Below are positions 1-4,999 of a stretch of 7,799 bases of DNA, piece after piece (position 1 is the stretch's first letter; each line of letters begins with the position of its first letter). The translations under genes and the position numbers were made by a program. The stretch lies in contig CAMEPN010000078.1 in NCBI GenBank assembly GCA_945931735.1, positions 1-7,799 of the forward strand. The letters are read 5' to 3'. The notes under the pieces are model-generated. The model saw nothing but the letters and a program-made list of their open reading frames with translations, had not been told where the DNA came from and made no database searches. This stretch comes from an uncultured Clostridia bacterium. GTDB taxonomy: Bacteria; Bacillota; Clostridia; Oscillospirales; Ruminococcaceae.

Positions 1-943
1 CCTCACAAGCGGCGGCGACGCCCCCGGAATGAACGCGGCTGTCCGCGCGGTAACAAGAGCTGCAATAAGCAAGGGCTTTAAGGTCATGGGTATCCGCCGC
101 GGCTACAACGGCCTGCTCCACGGCGATATGATCGAGCTTAACGCAAGAAGCGTTTCCGACATAATCCAGCGCGGCGGCACGGAAATATTCACCGCGCGCT
201 GCAAGGAGTTCAAGGAGTGGGAATATGTCCTCAAGGCAAAGGACGTCTGCCTTGAGAACAACATGGCGGGCATCGTTGTTATCGGCGGCGACGGCTCCTT
301 CCGCGGCGCGGCTGACCTTTCCAGGGCGGGTATCCCCTGCGTAGGCCTGCCCGGCACTATCGACAACGATATCCAGTGCTCCGAATACACCATCGGCTAC
401 GATACCGCAATGAACACCGTTATGGAAATGGTGGACAAGCTCCGCGACACCAGCCACTCCCACGAGCGCTGCGCAGTCGTTGAGGTAATGGGAAGAAACG
501 CAGGTCATATCGCGCTCAACACAGGTATCGCCTGCGGCGCGACATTTATCCTCGTTCCCGAGGTTCCCGTTGATATCGAAGCAATGATCGCGAAGATAAA
601 GCGCGGCAGAGAGAACGGCAAGGAGCAGTTCATCATAATCGTCGCAGAGGGCGTCGGCGGAACAGAGGCTCTCGCAAAGAGGATACAGGACGAAACAGGC
701 ATTGAGTCCAGAGCGACTATCCTCGGTCACGTTCAGAGAGGCGGCAGCCCCACGGTACGCGACAGAGTCGTTGCTTCCGAAATGGGCTATTATGCCGTTG
801 AGCTTCTCGAAAAGGGCATCGGAAACCGCGTTGTCGGCATGAAGGACGGCAAGGTATACGACGTCGATATCCAGGAAGCGCTTTCCATGAAGAAGCCGTT
901 CAACGAGCGCCTTTACAAGATCGCGAACGAGATAAGCTTCTGA
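1..943 (+). CDS. pfkA: ATP-dependent 6-phosphofructokinase, 5' end outside the window
   Basis: This enzyme phosphorylates fructose 6-phosphate to fructose 1,6-bisphosphate with ATP in the cytoplasm, the committed step of glycolysis. The reading frame is open to the left edge, with the first full codon at position 2. It begins in the nucleotide-binding loop LTSGGDAPGMNA, so by comparison with the E. coli enzyme about seven residues are missing. The first ATG in the window (position 29) lies inside that motif and is not the true start. Other visible motifs are VVIGGDGSF (ATP site), GLPGTIDNDI (catalytic Asp region), VVEVMGRNAGH, and GHVQRGGSP near the C terminus. Glycines at the positions that discriminate ATP from pyrophosphate donors (GGDGS; PGTIDND rather than KTIDND) indicate the ATP-using type. 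About 313 residues are visible, normal for the family. It ends with TGA at 941-943, 240 bases before the folate transporter gene. Confidence 0.96.
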   Translation, partial: LTSGGDAPGMNAAVRAVTRAAISKGFKVMGIRRGYNGLLHGDMIELNARSVSDIIQRGGTEIFTARCKEFKEWEYVLKAKDVCLENNMAGIVVIGGDGSFRGAADLSRAGIPCVGLPGTIDNDIQCSEYTIGYDTAMNTVMEMVDKLRDTSHSHERCAVVEVMGRNAGHIALNTGIACGATFILVPEVPVDIEAMIAKIKRGRENGKEQFIIIVAEGVGGTEALAKRIQDETGIESRATILGHVQRGGSPTVRDRVVASEMGYYAVELLEKGIGNRVVGMKDGKVYDVDIQEALSMKKPFNERLYKIANEISF

Positions 944-970
944 CAAACAAACAAAAAAACACAGACAGAA

Positions 971-986
971 CGGCGGAAATCCGCCG
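971..986 (+). terminator. GC-rich hairpin after pfkA, possible weak terminator
   Basis: CGGCGG (971-976) and CCGCCG (981-986) form a perfect 6-bp stem around an AAAT loop, 27 bases after the pfkA stop codon. No T-run follows on the plus strand; an A-rich stretch precedes it (about 944-970). It is therefore not a classic intrinsic terminator. It could be a weak terminator, an mRNA 3'-end stabiliser, or a structure at the start of the riboswitch leader, which begins only a few bases downstream. Confidence 0.35.
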
Positions 987-990
987 CGAA

Positions 991-1103
991 ACAGAGTAGG
1001 GAACCGCGCGTTAAGTGCCGCTCGGACGGAGAGTTGCCGAGAGGACGAAAAGCGAGATCAGCGAAGATCAGTCGCTTGCGGTGCGTTTCCCGCATCTCGC
1101 TGT
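991..1103 (+). ncRNA. Tetrahydrofolate riboswitch aptamer (folT/THF-I type)
   Basis: This leader RNA is expected to bind tetrahydrofolate and reduce expression of the folate transporter gene that follows. It carries the recognisable conserved blocks of the class: GAGTAG at 994-999, GCGCGTTAAGTGCC at 1006-1019, GGACG followed by GTTGCC around 1024-1038, GACGAAAAGCG near 1044-1054, and GCGGTGCG...CCCGCATCTCGC at 1078-1100. Pairing by eye supports the fold: P1 ACAG (991-994) with CTGT (1100-1103); P2 GGGAA (999-1003) with TTCCC (1087-1091) plus CCGC (1004-1007) with GCGG (1078-1081); P3 CTCGG (1021-1025) with CCGAG (1037-1041); P4 AGCGA (1051-1055) with TCGCT (1072-1076), extended by GATC/GATC. 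GAGA (1029-1032) in the P3 loop can form the expected pseudoknot with TCTC (1095-1098). P4 is longer than in compact family members. The downstream gene, an ECF S component of folate type, fits the usual target. Confidence 0.92.
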
Positions 1104-1151
1104 ACATGAATTGAATATTGAGCCACCACCTCTATTCTTTTTGTATATAGC

Positions 1152-1204
1152 GAAGTTAGTTATTTCAAGGAGGAATAAAGCTGATGGCTTTTTTTACTAA
1201 CTTC
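1152..1204 (+). promoter_or_regulatory. Stem enclosing the folT ribosome binding site and start codon
   Basis: GAAGTTAGT (1152-1160) is perfectly complementary to ACTAACTTC (1196-1204), a 9-bp stem whose 35-base loop contains the Shine-Dalgarno AAGGAGGA (1167-1174) and the ATG at 1184. Inside the loop, AAAGC (1177-1181) can pair with GCTTT (1187-1191), leaving the ATG in a small apical loop. These pairings are seen in the sequence; that they form the translational expression platform of the THF riboswitch is inference. No intrinsic terminator hairpin with a T-run is apparent between the aptamer and the gene, which favours translational control. Confidence 0.45.
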
Positions 1205-1780
1205 AAGCGTTCCGCAGAGGAACTTAAAAGCGTTAAATGCATCGTAACAATAGGTATGCTGCTCGCAGTGGCAGTGGTTCTTGACGGCTTCGGCTCGATA
1301 CGGATAGGCGACGCGATAAAGATAAACTTCGTGTTCCTGCCGCTGTCGATGATAGGCATTCTGTTCGGCCCCGTGTGCGGCGGTCTGGCAGGTATGCTCG
1401 TCGATGTTATCGGCTATCTTGTAAACCCCATAGGGACATTCATTCCGTGGCTCATGCTGATATCCGGGCTGGAGGGGCTTATCTACGGAGCAGTGCTGTA
1501 CAATATCAAGCCGGAAAAGAACTGGCAGACCCTTGTCCGCATAGTTATCGCAAGATTTGTCGTGTGCGCCGTCTGCAACCTCACGCTGAACACGCTCGCC
1601 CTTTACAGCATCGGCTATATCACCGGCGAGAGCTTCGGCGTGCTGCTCGCCGCAAGAGTAGTGACAAACCTTATCACGTTCGGAATAGGCTCTGTCATGA
1701 TGGCTGCCCTGTGCATTCCGCTCAAGCTTGCTTATAACCGTATCTTCCGCAAGCAGAGTAACGCAAAGGATCCCCTGTAA
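1184..1780 (+). CDS. folT: Folate-specific ECF transporter S component
   Basis: This is a 198-residue membrane protein, the substrate-binding subunit of an energy-coupling factor importer. With the shared EcfA/EcfA'/EcfT module (not in this window) it would bring folates into the cell. The chain is strongly hydrophobic and resolves into about six membrane segments, roughly residues 18-36, 46-62, 64-83, 88-107, 116-145 and 155-183. A short charged N terminus and a basic C-terminal tail (RIFRKQ) fit the inside-positive rule. The pattern FLPLSMIGILFGPVCGGLAG followed by D and NPIGTF resembles folate-family S components. The start is set by a strong Shine-Dalgarno AAGGAGGA nine bases upstream. 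Folate as substrate rests mainly on the THF riboswitch in its leader, since S-component sequences alone predict substrate weakly. It is followed after 16 bases by proC, probably in the same transcript. Confidence 0.9.
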   Translation: MAFFTNFKRSAEELKSVKCIVTIGMLLAVAVVLDGFGSIRIGDAIKINFVFLPLSMIGILFGPVCGGLAGMLVDVIGYLVNPIGTFIPWLMLISGLEGLIYGAVLYNIKPEKNWQTLVRIVIARFVVCAVCNLTLNTLALYSIGYITGESFGVLLAARVVTNLITFGIGSVMMAALCIPLKLAYNRIFRKQSNAKDPL

Positions 1781-1796
1781 CAGAAAGGAAAAAGTA

Positions 1797-2597
1797 ATGA
1801 ATAAGCTCGGTTTTATCGGCGTAGGAAACATGGGTCGTGCCATTCTTAACGGCATAAACGGAAAGCTCGGCAACACCGCCGTTTTCGCCTATGACGCCGC
1901 CCCCGAAAAGCTTAAGGATATCGCGTCCCTCGGCGCGACCGCCGCGGACAGTATCCGGGAAATAGCCGAAAAGTGCAATTTTATTCTCCTCGCGGTGAAG
2001 CCGCAGCAGCTAGACGGCGTGCTTTCGGAAATAAAAGCTGCGGGAAACAACTCCGCAGTCATCATCTCTATCTGCGCGGGAATTTCCGCCGAATATATCC
2101 GCGAGCGTACTTTCCCCGAGGCAAAGGTCGTCCCCGTTATGCCGAATACGCCGATGATGCTCGGAGCGGGCGCGTCCGCAATGAGCCGCGACGATAAGGT
2201 CAGCGACGAGGAGTTCGCCTTCGCGAGGAAAATAATCGGCTCCTGCGGTATCACCGAGGTAGTCCCCATGGACAAGATGAAAGAGGTCATCGCCGTAAAC
2301 GGCAGCTCCCCCGCGTTCATCTACCTCTACGCAAAAGGCTTTATCGACTACGCAGACAGCGTCGGGATAGACAGGGACGCCGCGCTGCGCCTGTTCGCGC
2401 AGACATTGATAGGCTCGGCAAGAATGATGACCGAAAGCGGAATGACCGTCGACGAGCTGATAAAGCAGGTGTCCTCGCCCGGAGGAACAACCCTCGCGGG
2501 GCTTGACAAGCTGTACGAGGGCAGGCTGACCGACGTCGCACAGGAGGCTTGCAGGGCGTGCACAAAGCGCGCTTATGAGCTTGGCGAGAAGAAATAA
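1797..2597 (+). CDS. proC: Pyrroline-5-carboxylate reductase
   Basis: This cytoplasmic enzyme catalyses the last step of proline synthesis, reducing 1-pyrroline-5-carboxylate to L-proline with NAD(P)H. The 266-residue length is normal for the family. The N-terminal Rossmann fold is clear: FIGVGNMGRAI at residues 6-16, then AVKPQ at 66-70. PNTP at 116-119 and GSSPAF at 169-174 contribute to cofactor and substrate binding. The C-terminal dimerisation domain carries the family signature SSPGGTTLAGL around 226-236. The start at 1797 is chosen over an in-frame upstream ATG at 1728 because the latter lies inside folT; AAAGGAA at 1784-1790 sits six bases before 1797, and the protein then begins directly with the glycine-rich dinucleotide-binding strand. 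Tight spacing to folT (16 bases) and to the isomerase gene (20 bases) suggests one transcript, although the pathways are unrelated. Confidence 0.96.
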   Translation: MNKLGFIGVGNMGRAILNGINGKLGNTAVFAYDAAPEKLKDIASLGATAADSIREIAEKCNFILLAVKPQQLDGVLSEIKAAGNNSAVIISICAGISAEYIRERTFPEAKVVPVMPNTPMMLGAGASAMSRDDKVSDEEFAFARKIIGSCGITEVVPMDKMKEVIAVNGSSPAFIYLYAKGFIDYADSVGIDRDAALRLFAQTLIGSARMMTESGMTVDELIKQVSSPGGTTLAGLDKLYEGRLTDVAQEACRACTKRAYELGEKK

Positions 2598-2617
2598 TTT
2601 ATAAGGAGAATTTTATC

Positions 2618-3091
2618 ATGGTAGTAATAGAAATGGAAAACGGCAAGGAGATCAAGCTCGAGCTTTACCCCGAAAAGGCGCCGATAACCGTCGCGAATTT
2701 TCTCAAGCTGGTCGGAGAGGGCTTCTATGACGGGCTTATCTTCCACCGCGTTATCAGCGGGTTCATGATACAGGGCGGCGACCCCGAGGGCACAGGCATG
2801 GGCGGCGCAAAGGAGAAAATCAAGGGCGAGTGCCTCGCAAACGGCGTCCCGAACGACATCAAGCACGTCCGCGGCGTTATCTCCATGGCGAGAGCGCAGA
2901 ATCCCAACTCCGCTTCCAGCCAGTTCTTCATCATGCATCAGGACGCGCCCTACCTTGACGGACAGTATGCCGCTTTCGGAAAGGTAGTTGAGGGCATGGA
3001 CGCAGTGGACGAAATAGCCTCCGCGCCCACGGATTATAATGACAGACCGAGGAACGATATCCGCATGAAGAGGGTCTATATCGCGGAGTGA
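2618..3091 (+). CDS. Cyclophilin-type peptidyl-prolyl cis-trans isomerase
   Basis: This single-domain 157-residue cyclophilin is expected to catalyse cis-trans isomerisation of Xaa-Pro bonds during protein folding. No signal peptide is visible, so it is probably cytoplasmic. Active-site motifs are intact: FHRVISGFMIQGGDP at residues 42-56 contains the catalytic Arg44 with Phe49 and Gln52, and SSQFFIMHQDAPYLDGQYAAFGKV at about 100-123 supplies the rest of the pocket. The position equivalent to Trp121 of human cyclophilin A is Tyr112, a common bacterial substitution expected to lower cyclosporin affinity. IKGECLANG (68-76) matches the insert common in Firmicutes homologues. The start is supported by AAGGAG at 2603-2608, nine bases before the ATG. 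It is the last gene of the chromosomal block and is followed by a stable hairpin. A gene symbol is not given because ppi naming varies in this group. Confidence 0.95.
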   Translation: MVVIEMENGKEIKLELYPEKAPITVANFLKLVGEGFYDGLIFHRVISGFMIQGGDPEGTGMGGAKEKIKGECLANGVPNDIKHVRGVISMARAQNPNSASSQFFIMHQDAPYLDGQYAAFGKVVEGMDAVDEIASAPTDYNDRPRNDIRMKRVYIAE

Positions 3092-3127
3092 CCCGCGCAG
3101 ATATTCAAAGGCTTTAAATATTTTTAC

Positions 3128-3151
3128 GGGGGGGAACGGCAGTTCCCCCCC
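3128..3151. terminator. Very stable G7/C7 hairpin after the isomerase gene
   Basis: GGGGGGGAAC (3128-3137) and GTTCCCCCCC (3142-3151) form a perfect 10-bp stem with a GGCA loop, 36 bases after the isomerase stop codon. Position and stability suggest the end of the folT-proC-isomerase transcript. No T-run follows on either strand: the plus strand continues ACAGCTTGTCG, while the minus strand continues GTAAAAATATTT. The C-rich arm can alternatively pair with TGTGGGGG at 3196-3203 (8 bp with CCCCCACA, 3147-3154), so two competing folds exist here. It could be a terminator, an mRNA-end stabiliser or a dispersed intergenic repeat. Confidence 0.5.
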
Positions 3152-3200
3152 ACAGCTTGTCGAAAAAGTCATAGCTGCTGAAAAAATAAAGGAATTGTGG

Positions 3201-3224
3201 GGGAAAAACTCTAGAGCATTTCCC
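3201..3224. other. Imperfect palindrome near the presumed element end
   Basis: GGGAAA (3201-3206) and TTTCCC (3219-3224) flank the perfect 8-bp palindrome CTCTAGAG (3209-3216), giving 20 of 24 symmetric positions. It lies 10 bases beyond the recombinase stop codon. Large serine recombinases act on short imperfectly symmetric attachment sites, and their genes often sit at one end of the element, so this is a candidate attachment-site remnant. On the minus strand it is followed, after a gap of about 11 bases, by TTTATTTTTT (about 3180-3190), so it could instead be a recombinase terminator. No duplicated core can be seen because the other end is outside the window. Confidence 0.3.
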
Positions 3225-3234
3225 AAAGCGCACC

Positions 3235-4818
3235 CTAATCCACTTTTCCAATAAACCTGTAATAAATCTCCACCCTCATGGTGCCGTTTTCGCTGTCGCG
3301 CTCATGAACAACGATTTTCTCTATCAGCAGGTGAAGAAGCTCTTCTGAAAGCTCTGTGATGTCGGTGTAGTGCGAGATGAGTTCAGCAAATTTCTCCGCA
3401 TTTTCGGTGAGCTGCTGAGATTGGTTCAGCTTGGCGGATATTTGCTTTAGCCGTTCTTGAATCTCCGTGCGCTCTTGCTCAACATTTCTGCTGAGTTCGG
3501 AATAGTTGTCCTCGGTGATTCTTCCGAGCGCCTTGTCTTCATATAGGCTCTGAAATATCTTGGCTAACGCCTGTTTTCGTGCGGTCAGCTTCTCCGCTTC
3601 CTTTTTAAGTGCGGAAAGCCCCGCACTTTTTTCGCGGTTTGAAGCGTCCAGCAGCTGCTTAACAAACCTGTCCTTTCCGTCAGCCGAAAGCGCAGCGTAT
3701 CGTTGAATACTTGTCAGAACGATCTGCTTGATTTGTTTCAGCGTAATGCTATGCCGAGAGCAATCGGACTTTCCGTAGCGCTTATATATCGCGCAGGAGT
3801 ACCGACCAGATTTGTTGCTCTTACTGAACACCATTTTTCGCCCGCACTCACCGCAGGCCATAATCCCGCGGAAAATGTTTTCTGGGTTTGTGACCTTGCC
3901 ATGCTGCTTTACTGCAATCCTCTGCCCGACTTCCTCAAAATCCTCACGAGAAATCAGCGGCTCGTGGTTGTCGCGGACTACTATCCACTCGTCCTCGGGA
4001 GCAGTGCACACTTTCTTGCTTTTGAATGACTTGCTCTTTCTGCGCCCGTTCACAAGGTCGCCAACATAAACAGGATTTGTCGCAATCGAATAAACGCTCC
4101 TGTCCTCCCATGCGTAAGGGTGCTTTGCGGAAGCCGAATCCTTGTACACACCATATTTCTCTGCAAGAAAAGCCCTCGGCGTCAGTATCATATCCTGCTC
4201 CAAACTTTTCGCGACCTCATAGCAGCTTTTTCCTTCCAGCAATTGCTCAAAAATGCGCTTCACGATTGGCGCATTTTCATCGGGGACAAGCCTGTGCCTG
4301 TCGTTGTCAGCCCGCTTGTAGCCATACGCGGGATAACCGCCGAGGAACTCGCCGTTTTTCGCTTTAATATGCAGCGCGGACTTAATCTTTCTGCTGCAAT
4401 CCCTCGCGTACCATTCGTTGATGATGTTCTTGAATGGTGCGAACTCGTTATCGCCGTTGTCGGAGTCAACATTGTCGTTGACCGCAACGAACCGCACATC
4501 ATGTTCGGGGAAGAAAATCTCGGTGTAGTAGCCTGTTTTGAGGTATTCCCGCCCCAGTCTGGAGAGGTCTTTCACAATGACCGCGCCAACCCTGCCGCAT
4601 TCAATGTCCGCAATCATGCGGCAGAAATCGGGTCTGTCAAAATTCGTTCCGCTGTAACCGTCGTCAACATAGAATTCTGTGTCCGTAAAGCCGTTGTCAC
4701 GTGCATACTGCGACAGCATGGTTTTCTGTGTCTGAATGCTGATACTTTCAGAGGAAAACTCATCGTCCCTGCTGAGTCTGCAATAAAGCGCTGTTGTTCT
4801 GTTCTGCTGTATATTCAT
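3235..4818 (-). CDS. Large serine recombinase (resolvase/invertase type integrase)
   Basis: This 527-residue site-specific recombinase is expected to integrate and excise the element through a phosphoserine-DNA intermediate. Domains in order: a resolvase catalytic domain, about residues 8-150, with Ser16 in YCRLSRDD as likely nucleophile and the arginine-rich VKDLSRLGREYLKTG (82-96); a recombinase domain, about 165-300, including the NPVYVGDLVNGRR stretch; a zinc-ribbon with CGEC (322-325) and cysteines 342 and 353; a long charged helical region, about 400-470, likely coiled coil; and a C-terminal module ending in YYRFIGKVD. This architecture matches the TndX/TnpX-like recombinases of clostridial elements. 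The ATG at 4818 is chosen over an in-frame ATG at 4932 because AAAGGA lies eight bases upstream (4827-4832), the catalytic domain starts just after it, and a good promoter lies between the two ATGs. The TAG stop lies close to the presumed element end. Confidence 0.93.
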   Translation of the reverse strand: MNIQQNRTTALYCRLSRDDEFSSESISIQTQKTMLSQYARDNGFTDTEFYVDDGYSGTNFDRPDFCRMIADIECGRVGAVIVKDLSRLGREYLKTGYYTEIFFPEHDVRFVAVNDNVDSDNGDNEFAPFKNIINEWYARDCSRKIKSALHIKAKNGEFLGGYPAYGYKRADNDRHRLVPDENAPIVKRIFEQLLEGKSCYEVAKSLEQDMILTPRAFLAEKYGVYKDSASAKHPYAWEDRSVYSIATNPVYVGDLVNGRRKSKSFKSKKVCTAPEDEWIVVRDNHEPLISREDFEEVGQRIAVKQHGKVTNPENIFRGIMACGECGRKMVFSKSNKSGRYSCAIYKRYGKSDCSRHSITLKQIKQIVLTSIQRYAALSADGKDRFVKQLLDASNREKSAGLSALKKEAEKLTARKQALAKIFQSLYEDKALGRITEDNYSELSRNVEQERTEIQERLKQISAKLNQSQQLTENAEKFAELISHYTDITELSEELLHLLIEKIVVHERDSENGTMRVEIYYRFIGKVD

Positions 4819-4845
4819 AAAAACCGTCCTTTCTTTCAGCAGACA

Positions 4846-4929
4846 GAATCGGAATAATTGCATTTTTATTATACACCACTTTAGAAGAAAATTCAAGACA
4901 TTAAAGTATAAAAGTTTTGTTTCCGATTC
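4846..4929. repeat. 9-bp inverted repeat bracketing the recombinase promoter, candidate operator
   Basis: GAATCGGAA (4846-4854) is the exact reverse complement of TTCCGATTC (4921-4929). The arms are 66 bases apart, 75 centre to centre, close to seven turns of DNA. One arm lies just downstream of the recombinase start point, the other about 9 bases upstream of the NTPase promoter -35 box. The repeat is seen directly; that it is a paired operator for a regulator, possibly the adjacent NTPase, is inference. Confidence 0.5.
4868..4896 (-). promoter_or_regulatory. Sigma-A type promoter of the recombinase gene
   Basis: On the minus strand, TTGAAT (4891-4896) and TATAAT (4868-4873) are separated by exactly 17 bases, a near-consensus housekeeping promoter. 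Transcription would start near 4861, giving a leader of about 42 bases before the ATG at 4818. The left arm of the 9-bp inverted repeat (4846-4854) falls roughly 7-15 bases inside this leader, a position where a bound protein could block the polymerase. Confidence 0.75.
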
Positions 4930-4938
4930 CATTTGCTG

Positions 4939-4967
4939 TTGTAAAAGATTTGGATATGTGGTATAAT
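4939..4967 (+). promoter_or_regulatory. Extended -10 promoter of the STAND NTPase gene
   Basis: A perfect TATAAT (4962-4967) is preceded by TGG, forming an extended -10 element, with TTGTAA (4939-4944) at 17-base spacing as a -35 box matching four of six consensus positions. Transcription would start near 4974, leaving a leader of only about 23 bases before the proposed GTG start. It diverges from the recombinase promoter on the opposite strand. Confidence 0.75.
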
Positions 4968-4984
4968 GGTTGAAAAAGTAGTTG

Positions 4985-4999
4985 GGAAGTGATTGGGTG
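4985..4999 (+). promoter_or_regulatory. Shine-Dalgarno-like site supporting a GTG start
   Basis: GGAAGTGAT (4985-4993) differs at one position from GGAGGTGAT, the complement of the 16S rRNA 3' end. Its core lies seven bases before GTG at 4997-4999. A TTG at 4982 is in frame but has no ribosome binding site, and an in-frame TAG at 4979-4981 closes the frame above it. The ATG at 4966 is in another frame that soon stops. GTG at 4997 is therefore the preferred start. Confidence 0.55.

Noticed and set aside
1121..1150. T-rich stretch after the aptamer as an intrinsic terminator or promoter
   Set aside because: No stable hairpin directly precedes the TTCTTTTT run, and TATATA at 1144-1149 has no -35 box at suitable spacing.
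1015..1200. Short plus-strand open frame across the riboswitch
   Set aside because: It lies over the structured aptamer and runs into the folT start, has no ribosome binding site and its product resembles nothing recognisable.
1160..1876. 238-residue minus-strand open frame opposite folT
   Set aside because: It is antisense to a clear membrane protein gene and gives a low-complexity His/Cys/Tyr-rich product typical of a mirror frame in GC-rich coding DNA.
2573..3226. 217-residue minus-strand open frame over the isomerase gene
   Set aside because: It is antisense to the conserved cyclophilin, with no recognisable domain and no convincing ribosome binding site.
3152..3234. CRISPR-like or tandem repeats at the junction
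   Set aside because: AGCTTGTCGAAAAAG and AGCTGCTGAAAAAAT are only loosely similar and occur twice; there is no regular repeat-spacer pattern.
4120..4857. 245-residue plus-strand open frame inside the recombinase gene
   Set aside because: It is the opposite strand of the catalytic and recombinase domains, which are strongly conserved on the minus strand; the product has no recognisable motif.
4819..4932. N-terminal extension of the recombinase to an ATG at 4932
   Set aside because: The extra 38 residues would be encoded across the promoter and operator-like repeat, are rich in Leu/Phe/Lys without family similarity, and the start at 4818 has a good ribosome binding site.
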